Shown here: positions 10,043 through 20,953 of the stretch, piece after piece
Layout: every line of letters starts with the position of its first letter
Numbering within the stretch: the first letter of the stretch is position 1
DNA from: Ilex aquifolium
Lineage: Eukaryota; Streptophyta; Magnoliopsida; Aquifoliales; Aquifoliaceae
Length of the DNA: 64,000 nucleotides
Direction: 5' to 3'
NCBI GenBank assembly: GCA_951799425.1
Contig: OX637399.1
Location: 19,318,001-19,382,000 of the forward strand
The notes under the pieces: generated by a model
The model's input: only the letters and a program-made list of their open reading frames with translations
Told to the model about the DNA's origin: nothing
Database searches by the model: none
Translations under genes and position numbers: made by a program

Positions 10043-12682
10043 TGTAAAATCCGGGCAAATTTGAACTTTTTCTGAAAAAGGGCAAAATGGTAATTTGTCA
10101 CCCTAATGCGTATTTAAAATATTCATGTTCTAGAGCTCGGATGACGAAACGGGGTTCGCCATTGTATTCGTCTCGCGAAACCGAGTCACCCTGTCAAATT
10201 TCGCCGAATTCTAAGATAGTTAGGTTTTTCACGTTTTTCGAGGTGACTGGTGTCCAGTGACCCCCCAAAACGATTTTTTTATTAAAATTATAAAATTTCC
10301 TTAGAATTTGATGAAAGTTCAAATAAAATTTGAACTTAAACCGGGACGAAATTTAATCGTTTCGGGCCGAAAACGGACCTGGACAAGTGGGGGACACGTG
10401 GCGCGACTCGGGCCAAGTCTTTAAAATTATAAAAAGGGGGAAATATCTAATTTTCAGCAGATTTCTCTGCTGAAAACTAGCGGGCAACTTTGGAGTTGAA
10501 GGAGAGAAAGAAAAAGAGAAAATCCAATCTTCTTTCTCGGATTCACGGAGTTCTGTCGGACCAAGAATTAAACTTTATCTATGCGACGAGGGCTACGCAA
10601 CCACACCAAAAACAAGAGATTTCACCGAAGATCCAAGGAGGGATTTTGGGAAAATCAAGACTTTTGGGCTTGTATTGGTGTTCTTGAAGGTTCTACCTTC
10701 ATTTCTACGCTACAAGAGGTAGGGATCTTCCTACTTTGGTTTTACTCCTACCTCAAGGGGTTGTTTTTGTGGCTGAAATATGAATGATATGTGGTTGTTT
10801 TTGTGGCTGAAACATGACTGTTAGATGGCTGTATATAGACTGTTATATAGGCTGAAATACGGACTGTTTTGTGCGCGGGTTAGGGGCTGTTTTGTGCACT
10901 GCCGTGGGGCTGTTTTGTGCACGGTTTAGGGGCTGTTTTGTGCGCTGTTTAGGGCCTGATTTGTGGCTGAATTTGGGACTGTTCTTGGATTGTTTTGCGG
11001 ACTGTTTTTAAGCCATTTAGCGGACTTTTTTAGGCCATTTTGCGGACTGTTTTGTGCGCAGTTTAGGGATTGTTTAAGGGGCTGCTTAGTGGCTGTTTTG
11101 TGGCTAAATTGTGGGCTGCTTAGTGGTTGATTTGTGGGCTGCTTAGTGGCTGATTTGTGGGCTGTTTGGTAGCTGAATTGTGGACTGTTTTTGGGCTGTT
11201 ATGTGGTTTGTTTAGGGGCTATTATGTGGGCTGTTTTGGTGGGCATATTATATGTTTACATTATGCCTTGAGAATTAAGTGTGTTATTGCTTGAGTATGT
11301 AGTAACATGCTTAGGGATTGTGTTGGAAAGAAATGTTGATATATGCGTATTAATATATTGACATTGTGATGAGTTTTTGGAGGTTATATGCATATGATAT
11401 AATTGTCCATGATACATGATGAAATGTGTGATTTAAATGGTTCATATGACATTCATTACATATGAGGCATGCCATTGATATGCAATGACACATTACATTG
11501 CATTTGCACGGAGGCATCCATTTCATGGGCTTAGGCATGAGTGTGGGTGTGTGTGTGTGTTTGGGCATGGTTCATTCAAACATCATTCTTGGTGGTTGAA
11601 GGGTGGGCTCGGGAAAGTTGGATTGAATATCCGACTGAGTTGCACGGTTGCATGCATGGAAAAACTTGTGTCGGGTATAGCAAGTAGGGCTAGACTCTCC
11701 CTCGGGTGCAAAACCCAGTCACATGGTTCAGGCACTTCCCGGCGGTGAAATTCCAAAAAAGTGCTGGTGTTTACGGAACCGGTGGTTGAGATACCAAAAT
11801 CCGTTGCCCAACAAGACACAAGATTTTGATTTATAAAGTACTCATTCAATGAGTAACACCCATCAATGATTTGATTTTATAATAAAACAACTTTTATTTC
11901 AAACTATCATTGGGTGGATTTTTCGTCAATTGACGGATTCATTACACATTGGCATTGCATTGTGTTGTGGGAGTCGGTGAGGACTCGGGTTAAAGTTGCA
12001 TGAGTGAGTTCCATCTCATTTCATAGCATGACATGGTAAATTCCAATATAGAGTTGCATATTCTTACTTGGAATGTTGAGGTGAATATGAAATGTTGAAT
12101 GTGAACATTGCATGTGCACTTAGGTGGGGAGTAGCCTCTGTAGGAATTACTCTACTGGGCGTGGCTCATCCTATACGGGAAAACATTTCAGGTGCGGGAT
12201 ATACACCGGTGGACGGCTCTCATTCGGGGCCGCAAGGATGAAGAAAAGCCGACTTGTGGCTTTTAATGCATTATTTTTGTAAAACAAACTTGAAAAATTA
12301 TATTTTTGGACTTGTAATTTAGTTTTGGGCATGTAATGTGTAAAAGAGTTGTAATCGAACTCTTATGGACTATGTTAATGTAACATTGCATGTTATTATA
12401 TGAGTAGGGATAAATGGATCCGGTGTGATCAATGTCTTGCTTATAAATGGACCCGGTGCGGTCATTGTGTTATATTGGGCCTCAGATGGGTCATGTTAAT
12501 GTATATTGTACAGGTTGGGTTTTGGGTAAAGCTCCCCGTACAAAGGAGACTCTGCCCGATTTTGTTAAATTATGGATCCTGGTAAATGGGACGCAACGGT
12601 GTGATATCGAGTTATACGATATCCATAGGCATTCCGCGGGTTGATGGGTGATCAACGGACCCCCGGATTTTGGGGCGTCACA
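10043..12682 (+). repeat. 3' LTR of the Tekay element (2640 bp)
   Basis: It starts TGTAAAATCCGGGC and ends CCCCGGATTTTGGGGCGTCACA, matching the ends of the LTRs at 43108-45044 (+) and 50026-52607 (-). A CACGTG G-box lies at about 10395-10400 and a TATA box TATAAAAA at about 10428-10435. From about 10840 to 11240 it holds a degenerate tandem array of GGGCTGTTTTGTGG-like words. Short ORFs such as 10490-10687 and 11485-11748 are not credible genes. Confidence 0.92.
10840..11240 (+). repeat. Degenerate tandem array in the Tekay LTR
   Basis: Words of the form GGGGCTGTTTTGTG(G/C) recur roughly every 15-25 bases, variably interrupted. A longer version in reverse orientation lies at 51310-51880 in element F. 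The solo LTR at 43108-45044 lacks it. Confidence 0.85.
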
Positions 12683-14086
12683 CACACTATGTTTACTCAT
12701 ATTTGATATGAGGTGACTCATCCAAGTCACTAGTGTAGGGACATTGAAGCAGGTGTGTGGGTGCTTGTTAGAGAACAAGTACACTGAACGTGACCGTTAA
12801 CTAACGTAGGATTTTTCATATGGAGTTTTACATACCTGTCAATGTTAAATCTTAAAGTTATAGTTATGCAATTGATCCTTAGTCTTGAGACACCATGGTT
12901 GTCTTCAACATCGACTTCTATGCTTTAACTATACAACATATTCATATTCTAATCATGTAACTTGGATATGTATTGTTGGACATAGTTAGACATGCATGGA
13001 GATTTATGAGTGTATAACATAGAATCTATCATCCTTAGTAATTAAAGGGAGAATGTCCTATGTGATCTTCTGAGATATGACTCAAAGAGTCCTTGGCCAA
13101 GGCAGAATGACAATTAGAAAAGAGTTTCTAATTGATCATTAAGAGTCATAGTCCTAAGATCGAACACATAAGATTGAATTAGGGGTTTGACAATAATTCC
13201 ATACCCTAGTAAATCAATTAAGGCATTGTATGATAGAAGGATTGAATTACATGGCAACTATAGACTGAATGGGTTCTTTACCTACTTCGTGTTATCCGGA
13301 GGTTGATCATGATATGCTGTTAGGTGTCACTCTTGATTAGTAGAAGCCCGAAGAATGAAATTAATATAAATATATTAATTATTCTTCATAAAAATGAGAA
13401 TTAGAAGAGTTCTAATTCAAGCTAAATTAGAAAGAGTTCTAATTTGAGATGCTACTTGTAGTTAGTATCGACTGCCTACAATCGGATATGTTGAACCTAT
13501 AGGGTCACACACAATAGAATTGACTGGAAACTAAAGGATAAAAGAGAGACAACCAATTAAGAGTTAATTGGGGTGAAAACCTAATTAAGAGTTAATTAGG
13601 GACTTTATTACAATTAATGTTAATAAAGAGGTTATATGTAATTATGAGATAATTGCTACTTGACCCAAATTAGGATTAAAGCCTTTAAAGCTCTATAAAT
13701 ACCTTTATGTAGGATGTGGATATTAGATATAACAACTCTCTTGCTAGCACAAGAAGAAACCACCCCTCATTCTCTCTCTCTACAAGTTTTATCAATAGCT
13801 AAAGTAGATCCTTCGAGTTTGTCAATTCTTGTGGATACCGATAGAGGCCAAATGTTTGCGTGGCTTGGGGTAAAGATAAAAAAAAAAAAGATCAAATTCA
13901 GATTTGAAGATTTAAAGTTTTTGAGAATGCTTGAAGATTGCTAAAGACACGCTTCATGAGGTAACCCTTAATCTTCTCTATAGATCTAAGGTTTCTCGGT
14001 TTGTATTAAACATGAATAGATCTTGGTATGAGGAATCAAATTATTTTTTTTTAAATTCCGCTGCGTTTATTATATGATTCCTTTCA
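12683..14086 (+). repeat. Right end of copia A including its 3' LTR
   Basis: The stretch from 13075 to 14086 repeats 1-996 with few differences, including the TATA box at 13694-13701 and the end CCTTTCA. The left boundary of this LTR cannot be fixed because the matching part of the 5' LTR is outside the window; it may extend back to 12683. The 76-codon ORF at 13714-13944 is LTR sequence, not a gene. Confidence 0.85.
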
Positions 14087-14701
14087 AAAAGGGCCATCTC
14101 TAGCCCAATTATTTTGAGGGAGGCTAAAAGACAACTACAAGATCTCTATTTTTACTAGGGGAAAATTTTAGGAATTCTCCAATGTCCTCAATCATACCGA
14201 GCTCGTTAAATACCACCATGGTCAAACAAATTGCGAACAACTCATATCACTTACATGTAAATCAATGAAAGGGAAAATTAGGACCCAAGTTAATGACCAT
14301 TTCCCTCACTAGAGCCTAAAGCCTATGTAGATTGAACTCAAAAATTGGGGCAACTAATCAAAGGAAATCGTCACCATAGGCACATCAACCAATCAACTCA
14401 GAAGCACTAGGCCAAAGCAAGTCCTTGCTCAACTCGTCAGGCATGACACGAGCATGCAGATCTGAACAAATGTTAGTTAAAGCCTACTAACAGGTGTGTA
14501 AATCTTCTAGATGCTTCATCTAGAAGAGCCCACTTCTATAAAGCAACAACCTCATAGGCAAACATCAAATCAACAAAGACTCAACAACTAGGAAATAAGT
14601 AAACACAAATAAAAGAAGTATTCCACAAGGAATCGACTACTCTCTTCCTACGATCTCTCTTATTTTCTCATTGGACTACCACTATAAAAAGGATTGATAT
14701 C
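14087..14701. other. Unassigned spacer between elements A and B
   Basis: About 600 bases with no credible ORF, RNA gene or repeat. It ends with the left copy of element B's target duplication (ATATC, 14697-14701). Confidence 0.5.
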
Positions 14702-15257
14702 TGATGGAGCTCAAAAACGTGGTGAGCAATGGTAAGTGATTTATGTGTATAGCTAGATCTAAGCTCGTAGGCTCGAAGTGATTGGATGTTGATTTTCTTC
14801 TTGATATGGGGGGAAGGGATGACTGACACAGAAAAAATATGGTGGTTCACCAGCTCGGGAGCTCGGCTAATCCACTCTTCAATGGAGTCTCTTGCTCCTT
14901 GAATCTGTATTAATGGTAAGGAGGTTTTATAGAATGATTTTGTTACAGCGAGAGTTGCCCCCCATAATGGAGGCTCTGTACAATATTTATAGTCCATATT
15001 TGCAGCGAGATCTTTGGCCTTCATCCACGGGATCTCCCTTGATTATGGGAGAAGATCTTGGTTAGATGAGAGTCTTGCTCCTTGATTTTAGCTAGGTCCC
15101 GTTAGGGGGATGCCTCTTTACTGTCAGCTATCTTTCGTGTATTCTCCTTGGAATACAGGTCTTAGACCTGGATTGGCGAACATGGAATTTCTTGGCTGAG
15201 CTCCCAACCTGACCTCTATATTTGAGCTCATACTTAGAATTTTTCTAGGTATCATCA
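14702..15257 (-). repeat. 3' LTR of element B
   Basis: Direct repeat of 33540-34095, of equal length (556 bp) and differing by scattered substitutions. On the minus strand it starts TGATGATACC, preceded by the G-rich priming tract. A short ORF within it at 14668-15024 is LTR sequence. Confidence 0.95.
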
Positions 15258-15275
15258 GTTGCCCCCCAGCCCCTG
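15258..15275 (-). other. Polypurine tract of element B
   Basis: On the minus strand GGGGCTGGGGGGCAAC directly precedes the LTR start TGATGATACC. It fits the plus-strand primer of the element. Confidence 0.8.
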
Positions 15276-15442
15276 GTCAGAGTGGGTTTGAGCAGGGGCT
15301 GAGTTAAGGCTGAGTAAAGGTAGAGTTCCATTCAGTGACCTCGGTTTTCGTGCGAAAAGGCTCTTTTGACGATTACGTGTAATCATTTCCTCCTCGATCT
15401 ACGTGCACATTACCCACTTTGAAGACCCATGCACGACAAGTT

Positions 15443-15450
15443 TTTAAATA
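15443..15450 (+). promoter_or_regulatory. Candidate TATA box for antisense gene 1
   Basis: TTTAAATA lies on the plus strand about 490 bases upstream of the likely start codon at 15939. A T/C-rich leader follows, with a possible splice donor AG|GTACG at 15675 and acceptor TTTTAG at 15769. This would give the antisense gene a promoter of its own beside the 3' LTR. It is a prediction by eye only. Confidence 0.35.
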
Positions 15451-15938
15451 TCTCTGGAGAGGGGGAAACCGCCTTACGGTTCTCCCTTCGGACTCTCTCT
15501 CTAGGTTTTTCACTTTCTTCTGCCTCACAATTTTTGATTTTTGATTTTCCCCAGTTTACTATCGCTCTTAGGGTTTCACCGGAAGCCATTTTTCTCTGAT
15601 TTGGTTCAAAGGTTTCTCGAGGCTTGCTCTCTGATTTTGCACTGAGCTTCGAACTGCCGCTCAGCTTCATCTAGGTACGATTTTTGCCTTTTGTTCATCT
15701 CTTCATTCTGGATCCCTCGACTCTGAGGTGGTTACTACACTTTTGGACCTTTCGTTTTTGTTATTTTAGGAACCGAGGTTCCACCTTGTACCCCATTCCC
15801 CTATTTCTTGACCCCTATTCTGCAGCTAGGATCTTTGTCATTGGTCGTTGGTGTCTCGACCCTTGGACTCTTAGGGAGTGTTTCGCTGGTGTCCCCCCTC
15901 TTTATCGTTCTTTCATGCTTCCTTTCTCTTGCCCCATC

Positions 15939-18628
15939 ATGTTTGCTTCCTCTAAAGCTACAGCTTCGTCGATTTCCCTTATGGGAGATAGGTCTCCAGA
16001 AATGGAGGAGGATGAATTGGGAGAGGTAGGTGAAGAAATAGATAATTTCCCCGGGGTGGAGGCCATTGAGATGGATGAGGTCCCTCAGGCTTCTCTAGGG
16101 TTCCCTTCTAATCCCAGACTGTCTAAAAAAGGGAAATCCAAAATGAGCTCAGATAACGCTGAGGATTCTGGGCCCGCTCCTCATTCTTCTGACCTCGTTG
16201 GTCCTAGCGAGGTCACCCCCTCTCTTATGAAGGTCCTGTCTGCTAAGTTTGGGTTTCCTAGGGGGATGCGCTAATGGATTCCCTCCACCGATATTAGGTA
16301 TGATTCTGAGGTCCCTGAGAAGACCTGTTTCTTCGTAGCTTCTCTTGAGAATGGGCTCAGGTTCCCCATTCACCCCTTTATTAAGTCTGTGCTTCAACAC
16401 TTCAATGTCTGCCCAGCTCAGATCTCTCCTAACTTTTGGGGTGTCTTGGTTGGCCTTCTCTTCTATTTCAAGAAAAAAGAAATTGGGACCCCTTCTGTTC
16501 CCTTGCTTATAAAATTCTTTAATGTCAAGTTCCAACCTGATGGCTTTATGTATATCTCTAAACGGGTGAAGACCCCATCACTGATTACTGACCTGCCCAA
16601 CACTCATGAGAACTGGAAGAAGCAGTTCTTTTTTGTGTCTGAGAAGGCATGGGAATTCAACCCGAACGATGACACTGATACTCTCCCTGTCCCACGTTCT
16701 TGGGTAGGTCCTGATAACCTGGGTGAGTTCTCATCTTGGGCAGGCCCCCCTTACCTCATTTTATTGCTTCATACACTAACATGGTTGCTTTGGGTCGCTT
16801 CAGGGGTTCGTCCCGAGTTGGGAGCTGAAGATAGGCTAGCTCTGACTGGATTCAGGGATTGGGCTCCAGACAAATATTCCACCTTTATCAAGCATTCTGA
16901 ACTCACCAGGCTGGGTTTTAGTCCGCCCGAGGTGAGGATCGAGACCCCAATTCCTCTTTCTGTGGCTGGAGTGGAAGAGGCGACAAGTAACACTTCCCCT
17001 TCCTATCTCTGACTCTTACCCTTTCCCCTTCCTTCTTTTTTGATTTGCTTGTTTTAAATTTTCAGGTTCTTCCTCTATGGAGCCAACTCCAAGAGAACTC
17101 AGGGCTAAGGTTGCTACATTGAAGAAAAATCAGAGTGGAAGCAAGCGCAAGGCTGAGGTTGACTCTGGGAGTGGTTCAGCTCCCTTATCCAAGGTACCGA
17201 GATCTTCTCCCACTTCGCCTCAGTTGGCACTTGATCCCCCGTCGAGCTCTCCGAATATCGCACAAATCTCCCTTCCTCAAGAGACCATAATTCCCTTTTC
17301 TAGAGGGGTTCCTGAACAAATTGTAGTCCCGACCTCTCCCTCTTCGACCGAGGTTGAGAGAGCCCCGGAGATGGTCACCCGCATTCTGCCCGAGCCTATC
17401 TCTCCTGGCCCGGCTGAGAAGTATTCTCAGCCGCCTCTGAAGGACATTAGGAGCGAAAAAAGGAAACTCCCCAAGGTCGAGACAGGTGGGGACTCCCTTA
17501 TCACCAATGTAAGGCGTGCTGCAGAAGCCATTGCCTCTATTATCGTAGGGTTTGATGTCCAAAGGGCTACAACTATGCCCCTCGGGTCTTCCATCTCCAC
17601 TGCCTTATATGGTGCTACCTCGGTAAGCTTTTGCTTTCTGACTTCTATACTTGACTCACATCATTTCCTTATTCTAACTTTAGCCTTGCTTCCAGCTGGC
17701 TATTCACTTGAGCGGCTTGTAGAAACAGATTCAATCTCTGGAGAGTTCTTCCAAAGCATCAAAGGCTTTCGAGCTTAAAGCGGTAGAGCTGACGTTTGCC
17801 AACAACGACCTTATAGCCCAAGTTGAGGAACTTCAAGCTCAGGTGGAGAGGCAGACTTCTATCGTTAAGGAACTGGAAGTCGAGAAAAGTAGAGCCGAAG
17901 AGGGGGATAAGTAGAGTAAAGATGAGCTCCAAAAAACCAAGGAAGAGCTCAGGCAGAGAACTACCGACTTAGTTAAAGCTCGCAAGGAGACCCTCGAAAC
18001 TCTGGATTCTTATTCAGGCAAAAAGAGGGAATATGATGTGCTGGCTGAGGCAAGTGACGCTATCCGGAAGGAGCTCGAGGTGCAGAGAGCCACTGTCAAG
18101 CAGAAAGAGACCCTGGTTGCTAAACTGGCTGATGTTGTTACAACAAAATGGGCCACCGAATGGCTTGCCTTCCAAGATTGGGCTGAGCAAACCTACCCAG
18201 ACTTGGATTTTGACTTTGTGATCCCATCTGAGGAGGAGGCAGAGGCGCCTAATGCTGAAGGAGAGGTTGAGGCTTTAGTTTCCTCTACTCCTGATCTTGC
18301 CTCTGGTGGGGCTGGAGTAGCTGCCCCCATTGTTGAGGTCTTGGCCCAGGTGGCTCCTTCTATTCCAGTTACTTCTGCAGCCCCTGACCCAACTTCGATT
18401 CCTTTACCTGCCGAGCTCCCTATCACTTTTTCTGATATCTCTATTGAAATACCTTCTTCTTCCATCCTTGCTGCGACCCTATCCCCAGCTGGAATTGAGG
18501 TCCCTGCCCCTCTGCCTGTTCCTGAACCCTCAAAAACTTCAACAGCTGAACAACCAGGTGTTTCTCCACTGAAAACTTCAAATACTGAACTGCCATGCTC
18601 TCATCCTCCTGCTCCTATAGAGACCTAA
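15939..18628 (+). pseudogene. Antisense gene 1 of element B (putative gypsy-type transposon domain, four exons, decayed)
   Basis: A spliced gene opposite to gag-pol. Exon 1 is 15939-16722, exon 2 16804-16986, exon 3 17066-17622 and exon 4 17696-18628. All three introns (81, 79, 73 nt) begin GT, end AG and join codons in frame. Introns 1 and 3 carry CTAAC-like branch sites. The N-terminal half reads as the domain called putative gypsy type transposon (Pfam PF04195 type): a GLRFPIHPFIKSVL stretch, then ENWKKQFFFV and VPRSW. Exon 3 is basic and Ser/Pro rich; exon 4 begins with a long predicted coiled coil (about 17720-18150) and ends in a Pro/Ala/Ser-rich tail. In-frame stops at 16272, 17720 and 17912 break it, without frameshifts. 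Its function is unknown. Antisense ORFs of this type are known in Tat elements. Confidence 0.8.
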
Positions 18629-19056
18629 GTTACTTCTCTTTTTTTTTTTAAAAGATGTAAGCTGGACTACTTCAATTTGCGGAATGTAAATATATTTTGC
18701 TTCTCCTTGTTTCGTTTTGTGCTGCTGTGTTTCTATTTCCCTTGCCTTGCCCCTTGCTTCGAGGAGTACTTCAGTTCTCCTTAAAGCAAAATTGCTATGT
18801 TTGAAGAGGCTGAAAAGCCAACGGTATGTTGGGCTGAGTTCTAACGCAAGGAGGACTTGGTTCTTCTTGAAGTTGACTTGCCAGAAATTTTTAAAGAACC
18901 GAATAGCTAAAGAGCTGTTTGGATTGTTGAAGTTTTACCCTTGGGGAGCTCATTCTTGCTGCTCGACACCCTCAAGGGAACACTGAATGGTAGATTTGTC
19001 ATTCCTTACAGTGACAAGAGGTTTGCTAGATCTAGTAAGGAGAAGTAAACCACTTG
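18629..19056. other. Element B spacer between antisense gene 1 and element H
   Basis: This should hold the 3' untranslated region of antisense gene 1, with a T-rich stretch at 18640-18650. I see no further credible coding sequence; the 89-codon ORF at 18717-18986 is unrecognised. It ends with the left target duplication of H, GTGTT (19057-19061). Confidence 0.5.
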
Positions 19057-19061
19057 GTGTT

Positions 19062-20936
19062 TGATTGATTGAAAACGGTGTTGTTTCCTAACCCCTAAAC
19101 ATCACCCTCACCCTCAATGTGTGTATTGTATATGGCTTATATGGATGGGGGAGTGTCACTCTCCCTCGGGGTAATGCAAAAGATTAGGCAACAACGAACA
19201 AATGGTGGGAAATAGATGAACAAAATATATGTGAAATGGAGAATGTGTGTGAACAAAAATGCTCCCCAATCGAAAGAAGTCTTTTGTGGTCGTGTGTTTT
19301 ACTTGGAAAATATTCCAAGGTCGTCTCCTCAGGGAAGGAAAGGGAGTTTGGTGAAAGTGATTTTGCAAAAGTGAAAAGAAAGTGTAAAATCTTGTATTTG
19401 TGTTTTGGTGAGTTTTGTTCAAAATGAAAATGCAAGAAAGCAAGTGTTGGCTAATCCAAAGGGTTCATTCCAATGGGAATACCAAATCAACTCAAAGCCT
19501 TCCTCCGATTGAGCATGAATGAACGATTGATTCGGGGGAAGCTAGGGACGAGATTGGTGAGTATCTAAACATAAACCGTGACTAGGCCTACGGAATATCA
19601 AAGGCTCACCAACTCATCCACTCTCAACCCCGTCAAACCGAACCATTTGACTCTAAATGGAGGAATGAAGAAGAGTTGAAAATGGTATTCCCAAGAGGAA
19701 TTTTCCCTTGGATTAACCAACTTAAATCCTAGCTACTCATATTAAAAATGCAAGACAAGCATAATGTAGATGGACATGGAAGAGAAATGGAGATTTAAAG
19801 CATGAAACTTAACTTGAAGCAAGAAATCTAAAGCTATGAAGGAAAATATGCAATACCCATTTTAAGCTAAGAAATGAAGAAAACATGGAAGCAACAATGG
19901 TGAAAGCTAAAATGAAAGATTAAACTTGAAATGAACTTGCAGTGAATAGCATTAAATACATTAAATGAAGCTTACCAAGTTCTTACAAAGGATTACAAGT
20001 GAAATGGATGGAAGAAATGCAAAAACGAAATTACATTACACTATTCATCTTCTTCCTCAATGGAGCAAAAACTAAGCTTAGGTAGCCAACTCAATACAAG
20101 CTTGTAATGTTGAATATATGGAGTGTATGCCTCTCATTTTCGTGCATGGTGGTCCCCCCTAGCTGTGTGAACGAGCTCCCATCAAGAGAGGGCTGAATGG
20201 ATGGCTTTGACAGGCTAGGGAGAGCATAGCCTGGCAGCCCACTTCCCTCCCCCTTCCTTCAATGTTCAAGCCTCAAAAGTCTTCCCCAAGGTGTAAGAGA
20301 GACATGGTTGTGTAAGGAAATGTTGGGGGAAACGTGGGAGAATCGATGGTGGGACCCCCAAGCAAGTGGGGCTGAGTTGCAGGAGCATCGGGGCTGCTTC
20401 AGGGGAGCGTACCGGTACGCGTACCGGTACCCCGAACACCAGAAACTTCGGCGTACCGGTACGCGTACCGGTACCTTCTTTTCTGCTCTGGACCACTTTT
20501 GGTAGAATCGTCATAACTTTTGATCCAACCGTTGGATTGGGCTGTCATTTTGACACAAAATATAAGACACCCAGATCTACAACTTTTATGTTTTTCACTT
20601 TTCCAAATTCTTAGTAGATCATGGTCAAAATGGAGGAACTCGGAGGCAGTACTTCCAAACGATGTGGCTGCTGATGCCCTTGTTCCCAAGCACCAATGCC
20701 TTCTTGATTTCTTCACTTTTAAGCCTCCAATTCTTCATGTATTGTGTCCATGCCTTCACCACACATCCATCAAGGTTGCAATGTCCTAAAATCAATCATT
20801 TAAGCTATAAAAGGTTGCAACATCAAAATATCAACATTATAGTTCAAAACGGCTAACTTCTAAGCACTTATATGCAAAAGTTGAGTTGAAATGCTTGCAA
20901 TGAGGCCATGAAATATGCAAAATTACGCACTCATCA
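19062..20936 (-). repeat. 3' LTR of element H
   Basis: On the minus strand it starts TGATGAGTGCG and ends CAATCAATCA. It carries two pairs of GTACCGGTAC palindromes at about 20408-20474. ORFs at 19156-19443 and 20399-20716, repeated in the other LTR, are not recognisable proteins. Confidence 0.95.
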
Positions 20937-20953
20937 CACCCCCCAACTTAAGC
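20937..20953 (-). other. Polypurine tract of element H
   Basis: On the minus strand it reads GCTTAAGTTGGGGGGTG, directly before the LTR start. Element G has the very similar AAGTTGGGGGTG at the same place. Confidence 0.9.

Larger units (their letters stand above)
8494..12682 (+). mobile_element. 5'-truncated Tekay-type gypsy element inside copia A
   Basis: Integrase, chromodomain region, priming tract and a complete 3' LTR are present in order. The 5' LTR, gag, protease, RT and RNase H are missing. The right end is the LTR terminus GGGGCGTCACA, after which copia A resumes with CACAC. The left junction falls inside copia RNase H coding sequence without an LTR end, so it is a deletion junction rather than an insertion end. 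Confidence 0.85.
1..14086 (+). mobile_element. Copia element A (Ty1/copia LTR retrotransposon, 5' end outside window)
   Basis: Positions 1-996 and about 13075-14086 are near-identical direct repeats and serve as the two LTRs. A methionine-tRNA-type primer site follows the first. Decayed protease, integrase, RT and RNase H pieces lie in copia order between 5866 and 8493. The element is interrupted by a solo LTR at 4038-5586 and by a Tekay-type gypsy fragment at about 8494-12682. The 5-bp target duplication cannot be checked because the left end is outside the window; the right flank begins AAAAG at 14087. The lineage within copia is not assigned. Confidence 0.88.

Noticed and set aside
1-14086. 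Any CRISPR array, given the regular 48-nt repeats near 1637-2077
   Set aside because: This is plant nuclear retrotransposon sequence; the repeats are hairpins with no unique spacers and no cas genes nearby.
16149-16535. 128-codon minus-strand ORF inside element B
   Set aside because: It is antisense to the better supported antisense gene 1, whose splice sites and domain motifs fit the plus strand.
19156-19443. 95-codon minus ORF, repeated at 24020-24307
   Set aside because: Its repetition is explained by the two LTRs of element H; the sequence is Ser/Phe/His-rich without recognisable family.
20399-20716. ORF with RYRYAYRYAEV and RTGTRTGT repeats
   Set aside because: It translates the GTACCGGTAC palindromes in the H LTR.
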